Assembly: GCA_900553775.1 (NCBI GenBank)
Contig: USEZ01000015.1
Coordinates: forward strand, 1-25,175
Direction of reading: 5' to 3'
Origin: an uncultured Slackia sp.
GTDB lineage: Bacteria > Actinomycetota > Coriobacteriia > Coriobacteriales > Eggerthellaceae
Length of the DNA: 25,175 bases
The position numbers and the translations under genes were made by a program. The notes under the pieces are model-generated. The model had not been told where the DNA came from and made no database searches. It was given only the letters and a program-made list of their open reading frames with translations. Positions 1 through 8,119 of this stretch are shown here, piece after piece (the stretch's first letter is position 1; every line of letters begins with the position of its first letter).

Positions 1-1
1 A

Positions 2-643
2 AAGGCCGAAGAGGCGAAGGTCGACATTATTCTCGCAAGCGGAAGTCCGCGCCGTCGCGAGCTGATGGAACGTGAAGGCGTCGCGTTCTCGGTGCGCGTT
101 TCGCAGGCCGACGAAACGCTCGATGCCGATCTTTTGCGCCAGCCCGAAGAGGCGGCGAAAAAGCTCGCCGAGCGCAAGGCGCGCGCCGTGGTGGAAGACG
201 TGCTCAACGAAGGTTATGCGGGCATGGCTATGGTGGTGGGCGCCGACACCATGGTGGTGGCCGACAACGTCATTTACGGCAAGCCCGTCGACGAGGCCGA
301 TGCCAAGCGCATCCTCGGCGAGTTGTCGGGCCGGGCCCACCAGGTGATCACCGGCGTTTCGGTGTGGCTTGTGGGCGCCCCCGAGGGGGAAGAGGACATC
401 TCGCTCGCGTTTCGCTCGTTCGCCGAAACGAGCCACGTGCTTTTCCGCGAACTCGACGATGCGCTGATCGACGCATATATCGCCACCGGCGAGCCCATGG
501 ACAAGGCCGGCGCCTACGGCGTGCAGGGAAAAGGCGGCGAAATGCTCGTCGAGCGCGTGTCGGGCGATTTCGACAACGTGGTGGGCCTTCCGGTGAAGCG
601 CCTGATCGAAGAGTTCTCCGAGTTTTTCGAGGCGGCGAAATAG
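2..643 (+). CDS. maf: Maf-family nucleoside triphosphate pyrophosphatase, 5'-partial
   Basis: Maf proteins hydrolyse non-canonical or modified nucleoside triphosphates to monophosphates in the cytoplasm (house-cleaning). The reading frame is open from base 2 and holds no start codon before the family signature LASGSPRRREL at visible residues 11-21, so the true start lies just outside the window and only a few residues are missing. Further family landmarks are the acidic GADTMVV motif, GKPVDEADAKRIL, and the C-terminal stretch AGAYGVQGKGG followed by DFDNVVGLPV. The 213 visible residues match the usual size of about 190-210. The stop is one base before the tilS start, so the two are probably co-transcribed. 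Maf subclass and substrate cannot be settled by eye. Confidence 0.93.
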   Translation, partial: KAEEAKVDIILASGSPRRRELMEREGVAFSVRVSQADETLDADLLRQPEEAAKKLAERKARAVVEDVLNEGYAGMAMVVGADTMVVADNVIYGKPVDEADAKRILGELSGRAHQVITGVSVWLVGAPEGEEDISLAFRSFAETSHVLFRELDDALIDAYIATGEPMDKAGAYGVQGKGGEMLVERVSGDFDNVVGLPVKRLIEEFSEFFEAAK

Positions 644-644
644 C

Positions 645-1760
645 ATGGCCGATCGAGCGGGAAATCGTAACGGGTCGTATCGTGCAGACGTGCTTGCGCG
701 CGTGCGCGATACGATCGCGGCGCACGGGTTGGCCTCGGACGACAACGCGGTGCTGCTCATGGTGAGCGGCGGGTCGGACAGCGTGGCGCTCGCCTATGCG
801 TGTGCCGGGCTGGCGGCTGCGGGCGAAATCGGCGCCGCCGCCATGCTGCACGTGAATCACAAGTTGCGCGGCGCGGCGTCCGACGGCGATGCGGCCTTCG
901 TGGAAAAACTGGCGGAACGCCTGGGCATTCCTTTGTTCATGTGCGAGGTCGACATCGCCGCCATGCTGCAAACGTCGGGCGGCAATATGGAAGCCGTCGC
1001 CCGCGCCGAACGATATCGCGCCGCGCGCGAGGCGCTTGAAAGCACGTGCCTGCATACGGGTTTCTCGTTCGATGCGGGGCGCATTTTCACGGCGCACACG
1101 GCCGACGACCGCGTGGAGAACTTCTATATGCGCTCGATCGTGGGAACGGGGCCGGGAGGTTTCCGCTCGATGGATTACCGCTCCATGATCGACGGCTGCC
1201 GTGTCGAGCGTCCGCTGCTCGACCTGGGGCGCGACGAGTTGCGCGCATATCTTGGGGGAATCGACGATGCGGTGCGCGACGAGGCGGGCTCGCTGTGGCG
1301 CGAAGACGCCACGAATGCCGACACCGATCGCTTCCGCGCATTCGTGCGCCACGAAATCGTGCCGCGCGCGAAGCAGCGCAACCCGCGCTTGCTCGAAACG
1401 CTGACGCGCACGATGAACCTCATCGCCGAAGAAGACGACATGCTCGCCGCCGAAGCGCGCGAGCTTCTGCTCGAACGCGTGCGCCCGCTCGGAATGGCGC
1501 CCTCGGAGGGGTTCTTGGTGCTTCCTTCGTTGAATTCCGAGGAAAAGCCGCTTGTCCGCCGCGTTATCGAGCGCGTGCTTTCGCTTGCGCTCGGCGCGAA
1601 CGCGCGCATCGAGAGCGCGTCGATCGAGGCATGCCTGGCGGGCTTGGGCTGCAGCGGATATGTGACGAACATCCAGGGCGACCTGGCTGTTTCGTATAAC
1701 AAGGACGGATTGCGCATCGAACCGATGGCCGCTTTTCGCGCGCGAAGGAAAAAGGCGTAG
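645..1760 (+). CDS. tilS: tRNA(Ile)-lysidine synthase TilS
   Basis: TilS uses ATP and lysine to convert C34 of tRNA-Ile(CAU) to lysidine, switching its charging and decoding to isoleucine/AUA. The N-type PP-loop SGGSDS at residues 41-46 is the ATP-binding signature, and HVNHKLRG followed by the TAHTADDRVENFYMR region matches the TilS catalytic domain. The rest (to 371 aa) corresponds to the tRNA-binding and C-terminal regions and is weakly conserved. The ATG lies one base after the maf stop, indicating co-transcription and probable translational coupling. In many Gram-positive bacteria tilS is followed by hpt and ftsH; here it is followed by an opposite-strand gene, so that cluster is not preserved at this locus. 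Confidence 0.93.
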   Translation: MADRAGNRNGSYRADVLARVRDTIAAHGLASDDNAVLLMVSGGSDSVALAYACAGLAAAGEIGAAAMLHVNHKLRGAASDGDAAFVEKLAERLGIPLFMCEVDIAAMLQTSGGNMEAVARAERYRAAREALESTCLHTGFSFDAGRIFTAHTADDRVENFYMRSIVGTGPGGFRSMDYRSMIDGCRVERPLLDLGRDELRAYLGGIDDAVRDEAGSLWREDATNADTDRFRAFVRHEIVPRAKQRNPRLLETLTRTMNLIAEEDDMLAAEARELLLERVRPLGMAPSEGFLVLPSLNSEEKPLVRRVIERVLSLALGANARIESASIEACLAGLGCSGYVTNIQGDLAVSYNKDGLRIEPMAAFRARRKKA

Positions 1761-1801
1761 GAGCGATCGCGCGAGCCTGGGGCGGCAGGGTGCTCAGGTG
1801 C

Positions 1802-3217
1802 TCATGTCGAAGCTGCCGTTGCGGGAAGCTCGAGCGGATCGGGGCGATCGCAATCGACCCAAAAGGTGGCTGCGGTAAGTCCGCCGAACAGGCCCGACAC
1901 GATATTTCTCGGCCCAAGGCGCGAATAGACGCCGGCGAAGCGGCCTCCGTAGGCATAGAGCCCCAGAAGCCTTGCATACGATTCGGCTTTTGTTTTTCCG
2001 TTGACGCTTTCGTCGAGCGGTATGGCGGGGCTGCGAAACGGCACCTGGAATCTCTGGGCGATAAAAGGCCGCGCAGGGGCTCCGTTGGCGCACGTATCGA
2101 CGAGCATGCGCCAATGCTTCGCGTCGTAGTCGATGCCGAGATGAACGTTTCTTGCCCCATATCCGTCGGCGGGTTTGATGACCCAGCGATTCTTTTCGTG
2201 CTTTACGCGTTCCAGGTCGATGGAGGAGCCGTCGAGATCCGCGGTGTAGGGGATGTGATGCGCGACGAAGGCCCGTTCCGCTTCGGAAAGGATACTTTGC
2301 ATTTGAGGCAGATGCAAAACGTGGAAAATCCGTTTATCGTGCACGATGAGCCCGGAGAAATCGCCGAGAATGCGCGTTTTGCCGCTGCGCATCGCCTCGA
2401 TGAGCGGTTGCGAGTCGTTCCAGTGCGCAAGGAGGTCGCCAGCGACGCATCGTCTCCATACGGCGTCTATATGACGACCGCTTGGCAAACGAAGCCCTTC
2501 GTTGTCTGCGACAAGGTTTCTAACATCGCAGATTTCGCATGAAATGCCACGGCGAAGGAACCGCTGCCGATAGACTTCGAATTCCGAGAGCGTAGCGGAC
2601 TCCAAGTAATCGCATATGGCGACCGACGGCGTATCGATTGCGCCAAGGTCCGCCCGTTCGATGAATACGTCGATTAAGCTTTCGACGAGTTCGTTCGCCT
2701 CCATCCGATGCGTTTTTTCAAAGCGGTCGAATACGGTTGTCGTGCGCATCGCCCGAGCGATTTCGCGGTCTTCGTTCATGCCCGACGATCCGTCGGCGTT
2801 GAGCTCGCAGAAAACGAAATCCCCCGTTCGCTCGTCGAAGAAAATGTCATAGCGAACGAACGGCAGGGAGGTCTTTTCGCTCCATGAGTCGATGACGAGC
2901 TTTTCGGCATGGGGGCCGAAGGGGAAAAGCGCTCGGAAAGAAGGGTCCAAGCGATAGCGTTCGATGACCTTGCCAAGAATCGCATGCATGGTTTCGCAGG
3001 CGTATTGCATCCTCGATCGAGCGGCGGCGTCGAACAGGCTCGGTACGGCAGAGCAAGGGACCGTCTTGCGGCGGCATATTGCCGTCGAGCGGTCCATGAA
3101 CGCCTTCGCGCGTGCGAACCCGCGCGTATCTCCATCGAGGAATCGAACCGTTGCCATCCAATCGGATACGAGCGCAGCCGCTCGGGGCCCTCGATTCGTT
3201 TTGACGGGTTCGTTCAC
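1802..3217 (-). CDS. Glutathionylspermidine-synthase-like ATP-grasp ligase
   Basis: Predicted 471-aa ATP-dependent carboxylate-amine ligase with circularly-permuted/glutathionylspermidine-synthase-type ATP-grasp features. CELNADGSSGMNED (137-150) resembles the Mg-ATP-binding E-x-N-A-D motif of that family. WVIKPADGYGARNVHLG (345-361) is the lysine plus glycine-rich nucleotide loop, and a basic, glycine-rich C-terminal segment (about 426-446) follows. The start chosen is GTG at 3217. It overlaps the TGA of the upstream amidase gene as GTGA and has a GAAAGG ribosome binding site about 7 nt upstream. An ATG at 3256 would add 13 residues and a 43-nt overlap and is less likely. It is the last gene of a three-gene coupled operon. 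The substrate is unknown; formation of an amide between a peptide or amino acid and an amine is inferred from the fold only. Confidence 0.8.
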   Translation of the reverse strand: MNEPVKTNRGPRAAALVSDWMATVRFLDGDTRGFARAKAFMDRSTAICRRKTVPCSAVPSLFDAAARSRMQYACETMHAILGKVIERYRLDPSFRALFPFGPHAEKLVIDSWSEKTSLPFVRYDIFFDERTGDFVFCELNADGSSGMNEDREIARAMRTTTVFDRFEKTHRMEANELVESLIDVFIERADLGAIDTPSVAICDYLESATLSEFEVYRQRFLRRGISCEICDVRNLVADNEGLRLPSGRHIDAVWRRCVAGDLLAHWNDSQPLIEAMRSGKTRILGDFSGLIVHDKRIFHVLHLPQMQSILSEAERAFVAHHIPYTADLDGSSIDLERVKHEKNRWVIKPADGYGARNVHLGIDYDAKHWRMLVDTCANGAPARPFIAQRFQVPFRSPAIPLDESVNGKTKAESYARLLGLYAYGGRFAGVYSRLGPRNIVSGLFGGLTAATFWVDCDRPDPLELPATAAST

Positions 3218-4005
3218 GATCGCGCCTTTCGGCGACGTTTGCGGGCGGCGTCGCAAAGGGCCTCGAAAAGGACGAGCCCGTTGGCGAGGTATTCAGGATG
3301 CCATTGAACGCCGAGGAAAAACGCCTTGCTCCGGTCTTCGATCGCTTCGATGGTTTTCCCGCACACGGCCGAAATCGCAAAACAGGGTGCTGTTTCGCAA
3401 ATTGCCTGATGGTGCATTGAATTGACGGGGAGGGGCATATCTTCGACGCAGGATGGGCCGCCTTCGCGTCGGTAAAGACCGCGAAGCAGGGTGCCGCCGA
3501 AGACGACGACGTCGTGTGTCGGACGGTCGTACGGTTTTTCTTGCTTGTGGTCGACTTGTCCGACGACGTGCTTTTCGTGCTCGGAAGAGTTTCGGGATGC
3601 GAGGTTTTCATGGGTCGGAATGTCTTGTATCAGCGTGCCGCCAAGGGCGACGTTCATCATCTGCATGCCGCGGCATATGCCGAGAACGGGAATATCGGCA
3701 GCGTACGCTTCCGCAACGAGCGCTTTTTCGAATGCATCGCGTCGGGGGTGCACGTCGATAAGCTGCGCCGTTCTTTTCCAGCCATAGCATGCCGGGTCGA
3801 TGTCGCCTCCGCCCGAAATGACGAGTCCATCGATTTCGGAAATCACCGCGGATGCGTACGATCGCGAAGAACAGACGGGGCCGATATCGAAAGGAAGGCC
3901 CCCTGCCTGCCAGAGGACTTCGTTGTATTCGCGATCGACGCTGCAGAGGTCGGCGGCGTCGTCGATGTCGGCGGTGACGCCGATGATGGGCCGTGCGCTC
4001 TTCAT
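3214..4005 (-). CDS. Class I glutamine-amidotransferase-like hydrolase, peptidase C26 / PuuD-like
   Basis: A 263-aa protein of the gamma-glutamyl-gamma-aminobutyrate hydrolase family (peptidase C26), which cleaves gamma-glutamyl amide bonds. The catalytic triad is visible: nucleophile Cys111 in GICRGMQ, and His236 and Glu238 in QWHPEYL. GLVISGGGDIDPACY (60-74) is the usual oxyanion-side motif. The start is ATG at 4005, which overlaps the stop of the upstream GNAT gene as ATGA; a longer frame upstream to 4068 is rejected on that ground. The gene itself ends in a GTGA overlap with the ATP-grasp gene. Pairing an amide-cleaving enzyme with an amide-forming ligase suggests synthesis and turnover, or stepwise processing, of one gamma-glutamyl-type conjugate. 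The substrate cannot be read from the sequence. Confidence 0.9.
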   Translation of the reverse strand: MKSARPIIGVTADIDDAADLCSVDREYNEVLWQAGGLPFDIGPVCSSRSYASAVISEIDGLVISGGGDIDPACYGWKRTAQLIDVHPRRDAFEKALVAEAYAADIPVLGICRGMQMMNVALGGTLIQDIPTHENLASRNSSEHEKHVVGQVDHKQEKPYDRPTHDVVVFGGTLLRGLYRREGGPSCVEDMPLPVNSMHHQAICETAPCFAISAVCGKTIEAIEDRSKAFFLGVQWHPEYLANGLVLFEALCDAARKRRRKARS

Positions 4006-4442
4006 GCGCGCCTGCCCCCTGCCTGCATGCGCATGGGGATGGGACGGCACGAATCGAAGCCTGCGCATTCATCGCAATCGCACGCAATTGCGGGATCGAT
4101 ATCCGACCAGGGAACTTCATCGCATCCAAGCGCTCGATAGAAAGGCACGGCGCAGCCGCGAGCGACGAATCTCAATTCGCCATGGGCCGATTGCGCGGCA
4201 TCCATGAGCGTCGTGCCGATGCCGCATCTGCGCAGCGATTCATCGACGACGATGGGGTTGATGTAAGCGACGCCTTCAATCGTGCGAACGCGGCAAAATC
4301 CCGCAATCGTTCCGTCTTCAAGACATGCGACAAGCGTTTCGTCGAACCCTTCGAGCGTTCCCATGCCTGCTTTTCGCCCAAGTTCCATAATGCGTTCTTC
4401 GTCGGTTTTGCATGCGAGGCGGATGGTAAGTTTTTCCCGCAT
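4002..4442 (-). CDS. GNAT-family N-acetyltransferase with Cys-rich C-terminus
   Basis: A 146-aa acetyltransferase of the GNAT fold. The acetyl-CoA pyrophosphate-binding motif A is RRCGIGTTLM (71-80), preceded by the beta-4 strand INPIVVDESL, and FYRALGC (101-107) forms the usual C-terminal helix and strand. An unusual tail follows, with Cys121, Cys123, Cys126 and Cys132 arranged C-x-C-x2-C-x5-C and then P-x-P-M, suggesting metal or thiol chemistry (inference). AGGTGAG upstream of the ATG is a plausible ribosome binding site. This is the first gene of the coupled operon with the C26 hydrolase and the ATP-grasp ligase, so it probably acetylates a precursor, product or competing amine in that pathway. 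Confidence 0.88.
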   Translation of the reverse strand: MREKLTIRLACKTDEERIMELGRKAGMGTLEGFDETLVACLEDGTIAGFCRVRTIEGVAYINPIVVDESLRRCGIGTTLMDAAQSAHGELRFVARGCAVPFYRALGCDEVPWSDIDPAIACDCDECAGFDSCRPIPMRMQAGGRRA

Positions 4443-4766
4443 CTCTACTCACCTGTTTCATTTCATGCGGTTGGCGCGATATGCCGTCGCATGCGCGCGT
4501 TTCCTGCGCGCAGTTCGGCTTTCCCGACCATTGCAAGCAAAAATCATGCCCGTTTCCGCGGCGTTGCGCCGAGTACCGGTTGCCGCCTGAGCCGTGCTGT
4601 CCGACATCTAGTTTCTTTGCGTTGAGCGCAACGCTTGGTGGCTTCGCAGGGCGTGTGCTCGTATTATTCCGAAAAGAGAAGAAACGAAAGGCGAGGGAAG
4701 GCCGATTCCGTCGGCATTCCGGATCGGATAAGGTGCGGCATGGTGGAAAGCGCTCAGGAAGAATCC
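4443..4766. other. Divergent intergenic region with hairpin
   Basis: This space separates the minus-strand GNAT operon from the plus-strand MBL gene and must hold promoters for both. GCGTTG-AGCG-CAACGC at 4619-4634 forms a perfect 6-bp stem. TATTAT at 4662-4667 is a possible -10 for the MBL gene, but I see no convincing -35 at the right distance. No coding signal stands out. Confidence 0.35.
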
Positions 4767-5780
4767 ATGCGTTCGGGAAACCGTTGGCGTCAGATCCATT
4801 GTGACCCGAACGTCTATATGGTGCAGGTGCCGTTCACGAATATCTCGACGTCCGAGACGAATGTGTTCGTGATCGAAGATGCGGGCGAGGCGTTGCTGGT
4901 CGACACAGGCGCGCCGACCGACGACGGGGCCGAGGCCCTGCGATGCGCCCTTGAGGAAATCGGCGTCGACCCCGCCTCCATGTCGTTTTTCCTGACCCAC
5001 CTGCATATGGACCATGCTGGCCTGGTCGACCGCGTGGTTCCGCTCGAAGCGCCTTTGTATGTGAACAAGACCGACTTCGACCTCATGCTCGGTTCGAAAG
5101 AGCCGCATTTCTGGGAGCGCGCCGAACGGCGCGTCATGGCCGAGGGCGTTCCCGCCGAGCGGGCGCGCAGGTATTGCCGCGTCGGCCGCTACGGCACGGG
5201 CATCGACAGCTTCAAAGCCGAGGGCCGCAATCTGCATTTTCCCGAAGAAGGCGACGTCATCTCCGTCGGTCGCCATGCGTTGCGCGTCGTTTCCACGGCG
5301 GGGCATACGCCCGGGCATCAGTCGCTGTTCCATGAGGAATCGGGGCTGTTTTTCGGGGGCGACCATGTGCTGTTCGTCATTTCTCCCGGCCTGGGCTTTC
5401 GCCCCGATGCGGCCGATCCGATGGAAGTGTATCTGAACAACGTGCGCAAGATGTTCGACATGGACATCAGCCGCCTGCTCGTGTCGCATGGCGACTTGCG
5501 CGACGGATGGCGCGAGCGTGCCCTGTGGCTGATCGAGCATCACGGCCGCCGTCTGAACCGCGCGGTCGAAGCGACCCGCGAAAACCCCGGCGCCACGGGT
5601 CTTGAAATCATCCGTGCGCTGAAATGGAACGTTCCCATGGGGTGGGACGATATCTCGATCGCCCAGAAATGGTGCATTCTCGAAAGCGGCATGATCATCC
5701 TGGAGCACCAGGTTCGCGCGGGTCTCATCGTGCGCGATGTCGACGACCAGGGAGTTTTTCGCTATTCCGCAGCCGAATAA
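4767..5780 (+). CDS. MBL-fold metallo-hydrolase
   Basis: A 337-aa metallo-beta-lactamase-fold hydrolase, cytoplasmic, with no signal peptide. The metal-binding motif H-x-H-x-D-H is HLHMDH at 78-83. GHTPGHQSLF near residue 180, GGDHVLF soon after, and a later SHGD motif supply the remaining metal ligands. The C-terminal third, after the catalytic domain, is a helical extension like that of LACTB2-like members, which could bind nucleic acid or a substrate. The start is chosen at 4767, where AGGAAG lies 5 nt upstream; ATG 4740 with AAGGTG upstream is an alternative adding nine residues. The family includes glyoxalase II, lactonases and RNases, so the substrate is open. Confidence 0.88.
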   Translation: MRSGNRWRQIHCDPNVYMVQVPFTNISTSETNVFVIEDAGEALLVDTGAPTDDGAEALRCALEEIGVDPASMSFFLTHLHMDHAGLVDRVVPLEAPLYVNKTDFDLMLGSKEPHFWERAERRVMAEGVPAERARRYCRVGRYGTGIDSFKAEGRNLHFPEEGDVISVGRHALRVVSTAGHTPGHQSLFHEESGLFFGGDHVLFVISPGLGFRPDAADPMEVYLNNVRKMFDMDISRLLVSHGDLRDGWRERALWLIEHHGRRLNRAVEATRENPGATGLEIIRALKWNVPMGWDDISIAQKWCILESGMIILEHQVRAGLIVRDVDDQGVFRYSAAE

Positions 5781-5820
5781 CGACGAGTTGCCGTCTGCTG
5801 CGACATGGTTCGGCCGCTCC

Positions 5821-6014
5821 GGCGCCGCCTGCCGCCAGCCTTGCCTCTCCGGCGTCGCCTGCCGCTTCGCATTCGGCCGCTCCGGCGTTGTCCGTCGCTT
5901 CGAGCTCGGCTGCTCCAGCGTTGTCCTTCGCTTCGAGTTCGGCCGCCCGGCGTCGTCCTTCGCTTCGAGTTCGGCCGCCCGGCGCCGCCTGCCGCCAGCC
6001 TTGTCTCTCCAGCG
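5821..6014. repeat. Degenerate 33-bp tandem repeats inside a longer duplicated block
   Basis: Units starting TCGCATTCGG (5867-5899, 33 bp), TCGAGCTCGG (5900-5932, 33 bp), TCGAGTTCGG (5933-5964, 32 bp) and a partial fourth from 5965 are near-identical. The flanks 5821-5854 and 5981-6014 are also direct copies of each other at a 160-bp offset. In the plus frame the first units read as an 11-residue Ser/Ala/Pro repeat, S-x-S-A-A-P-A-L-S-x-A. A one-base loss in the 32-bp unit breaks that frame. This looks like the remains of a repeat-bearing coding segment, not an active gene. Confidence 0.7.
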
Positions 6015-6171
6015 CCGCCCGCCATCTTGCGATTAGCCCTTCCAGCGCCGCCCGCTGCCCCGCTCCGGTCTCTCAACTGCTGCCTGTCGCTCTGCGGTTC
6101 AGCATTGTCCGAAGAAGCCTCCTTGAGCGGGGCGGGCGTCTTTTTGTCGCAAATTTTCCTGTCGAGGCCAA

Positions 6172-6310
6172 TTTTTTGCGGCTATGCCGCGAAAGCTTTC
6201 ATGCGAAGCGCCGTCTTACTTTCTTGACCTGGTGAAACACCGACTCGGATTCGATTTGTTCGGTTTCGAGCGCCTTTTTCGTCCTCCAAATGCGGCATAC
6301 CCGCAAAAAA
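6172..6310. repeat. 139-bp segment bounded by 19-bp inverted repeats
   Basis: TTTTTTGCGGCTATGCCGC at 6172-6190 and GCGGCATACCCGCAAAAAA at 6292-6310 are inverted copies with 18 of 19 positions matching. Each arm is also a small hairpin by itself (GCGGC-TAT-GCCGC). The interior has no convincing gene. It could be a miniature inverted-repeat element or a paired regulatory or palindromic repeat. No clear target-site duplication is visible at the edges. Confidence 0.5.
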
Positions 6311-6540
6311 CCGGACTGACACGCTGTTTTGCCGACACGGTATCGCGCTTTCTGCGAATGCGCCGCCGATTTCGCTTCATCCCGCTTGCTTTGCAGGCAC
6401 GGCGCCGTCTTCGTCTCTTGCGCTTGCGCCAGCGTCCCTTTTCGCTCCGTCGGCTGCGGCGCTGCCTTTGCTCGGTCGGCTTTACGGATGCGGCGCCCTG
6501 TCGAATCTTGCAGCCCTTGTCGCTTTCGCCGCGGGCCCTT
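6311..6540. other. Gene-free stretch
   Basis: No supported gene is seen between the inverted repeat and the terminator of the transporter. Open frames here on both strands have Arg-rich, low-complexity translations typical of chance frames in GC-rich DNA. Confidence 0.4.
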
Positions 6541-6576
6541 CCTGAAACGAAAGGAGCCGACCCGCAGGTCGGCTCC
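6541..6576 (-). terminator. Rho-independent terminator of the NSS transporter
   Basis: GGAGCCGACC (6553-6562), loop CGCA, GGTCGGCTCC (6567-6576) form a perfect 10-bp stem. Read on the minus strand it is followed by TTTCGTTTC, about 60 nt after the transporter stop. Confidence 0.85.
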
Positions 6577-6636
6577 CTGAATGCTGTGCGCGGGACGTTC
6601 GCCTCGTGCACAGCCGCTGATTTCGTGCGTTCGGCG

Positions 6637-8052
6637 CTATCCGAACCAGATTTGGAACTTCGGCACGTAGCCCATGATGAAGATGATGATCATCAGCACG
6701 GGAATGCAGTACTTGATCCACACGTAGCTCAAGGCGGGGAATTTCACGCCTGCGCCCGCATCGGCTTCGGCCTTGAAATTCTTCCAGCCCCAGCCGTAGC
6801 GGCTCGTGCAGAACAGCACGTAAAGCAGGCCGCCCAGCGGCAGGATGTTGTTCGACACGATGAAGTCTTCCAGGCCCTGGATGTCGCCGATGCCGGGGAT
6901 CTGGAATCCGCTCCACACGTTCATGCCCAGGATGCACGGCAGGCTGAGCACGACGATCGCCACGGCGTTGATCGCCACGGCCTTCTTGCGCGAGATGTTC
7001 CACTGGTCCATGGCGAAGGCGATGATGTTCTCGAACACGCCGATGACGGTGGAAAGCGCGGCGAAGCTCATGAAGATGAAGAACAGCGTTCCCCAGAGCT
7101 GGCCGAGCCACATCTGGTTGAACACGCTCGGCAGCGTGACGAACACCAGGTTGGGGCCGGAGTCGGGGCTGACGCCGAACGAGAAGCAGGCGGGGAAGAT
7201 GATCAGGCCTGCGAGCAGGGAAATCATGGTGGAAAGACCCGCCACCGAAATGGCCTCGCCCGTCAAGCGGCGGTCGCGGCCGATGTAGCTGCCGAAGATT
7301 GCCATGCCCGAAGCGCCGATGGACAGCGTGAAGAACGCCTGGCCCATGGCGGCGTACACGGCGTCTCCGAAGGTTCCCATCTGCTCGGCCACGGTGTCGC
7401 CCGCGAACAGGCGCGAGAAGTCGGGCAGAAGATAGAAGGCCAGGCCCTCGCCGGAGTTCGGCAGAAGGATGCTGTTGATCGCCAGAATGACGATGGCCAC
7501 GAACAGGCAGGCCATCATGACCTTCGTGATGCGCTCGACGCCTTTTTGCAGACCCATGCCGCAGATGCCGAAGCCGATCAGGCAGATGAGCAGCAGCCAA
7601 CCGAACATCTGCAGCGGATCGGCCTGAAGGGCGGCGAAAACGCTGCCGGTGTTCTCAGGCGCCACTCCGTTAAGCTCGCCGGTGCCCATCTTGAAGGCGT
7701 AGGCCACCATCCATCCGGCAACCGTGGTGTAGAACATCATGAGGATGTAGTTGCCGGCGATGGCGAACCATTTGTACAGGTGCCACTTCGTGCCTTTCGG
7801 CTCGAGGATGTTGAAGCTGCGCGCGCAGCTTTTCTGAGACGCGCGGCCCACCGAGAATTCCATGACCAGGATGGGCAGGCCCAAGATGGCGAGGAACAGC
7901 AGGTAGAGCAGCACGAAGGCGGCGCCGCCGTATTCGCCCGTGACGTAGGGGAATCGCCAGACGTTGCCTAGGCCGATGGCGCAGCCGGCCGAGATGAGGA
8001 TGAAGCCGATGCGCGAGGCGAATTTCTCGCGCGACGGTTGTGGTTCGCTCAT
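6637..8052 (-). CDS. Sodium-dependent transporter, neurotransmitter:sodium symporter (NSS/SNF) family
   Basis: A 471-aa polytopic membrane protein that should couple Na+ influx to uptake of an amino acid or related substrate. The TM1 signature AIGLGNVWRFPY is at residues 25-36, including the unwound Na+/substrate site and the WRFPY gate. YGGAAF and the IGASGMAIFGSYIG segment of TM6 are also typical. About 11-12 hydrophobic helices are visible, with no long termini, as in bacterial NSS members such as MhsT and TyrT. The ATG at 8052 is chosen because the LeuT-like sequence starts shortly after it and the upstream frame is not membrane-like; the ribosome binding site (GAAAGCGAG) is weak. Monocistronic, with its own terminator downstream and a TATAAT box upstream. 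Substrate unknown. Confidence 0.93.
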   Translation of the reverse strand: MSEPQPSREKFASRIGFILISAGCAIGLGNVWRFPYVTGEYGGAAFVLLYLLFLAILGLPILVMEFSVGRASQKSCARSFNILEPKGTKWHLYKWFAIAGNYILMMFYTTVAGWMVAYAFKMGTGELNGVAPENTGSVFAALQADPLQMFGWLLLICLIGFGICGMGLQKGVERITKVMMACLFVAIVILAINSILLPNSGEGLAFYLLPDFSRLFAGDTVAEQMGTFGDAVYAAMGQAFFTLSIGASGMAIFGSYIGRDRRLTGEAISVAGLSTMISLLAGLIIFPACFSFGVSPDSGPNLVFVTLPSVFNQMWLGQLWGTLFFIFMSFAALSTVIGVFENIIAFAMDQWNISRKKAVAINAVAIVVLSLPCILGMNVWSGFQIPGIGDIQGLEDFIVSNNILPLGGLLYVLFCTSRYGWGWKNFKAEADAGAGVKFPALSYVWIKYCIPVLMIIIFIMGYVPKFQIWFG

Positions 8053-8113
8053 GGTAGCTCGCTTTCGAACGCCGCGCCGCAATGCGGGCGCGTGGTTTTC
8101 AGGTAGTCGGCAC

Positions 8114-8119
8114 ATTATA
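8114..8119 (-). promoter_or_regulatory. Candidate -10 box for the NSS transporter
   Basis: The minus strand reads TATAAT here, a perfect sigma-70 -10, about 60 nt upstream of the transporter start. The -35 at 17-bp spacing (CCTGTC) is poor, so the assignment rests on the -10 and its position. Confidence 0.45.

Noticed and set aside
5624..6235. Plus-strand frame continuing the Ser/Ala/Pro repeat
   Set aside because: Overlaps the end of the MBL gene, loses the repeat frame at the 32-bp unit, and has no ribosome binding site.
6184..7971. 595-codon plus-strand open frame
   Set aside because: Antisense to the NSS transporter; His/Asp/Gln-rich translation with no domain, typical shadow of GC-rich coding DNA.
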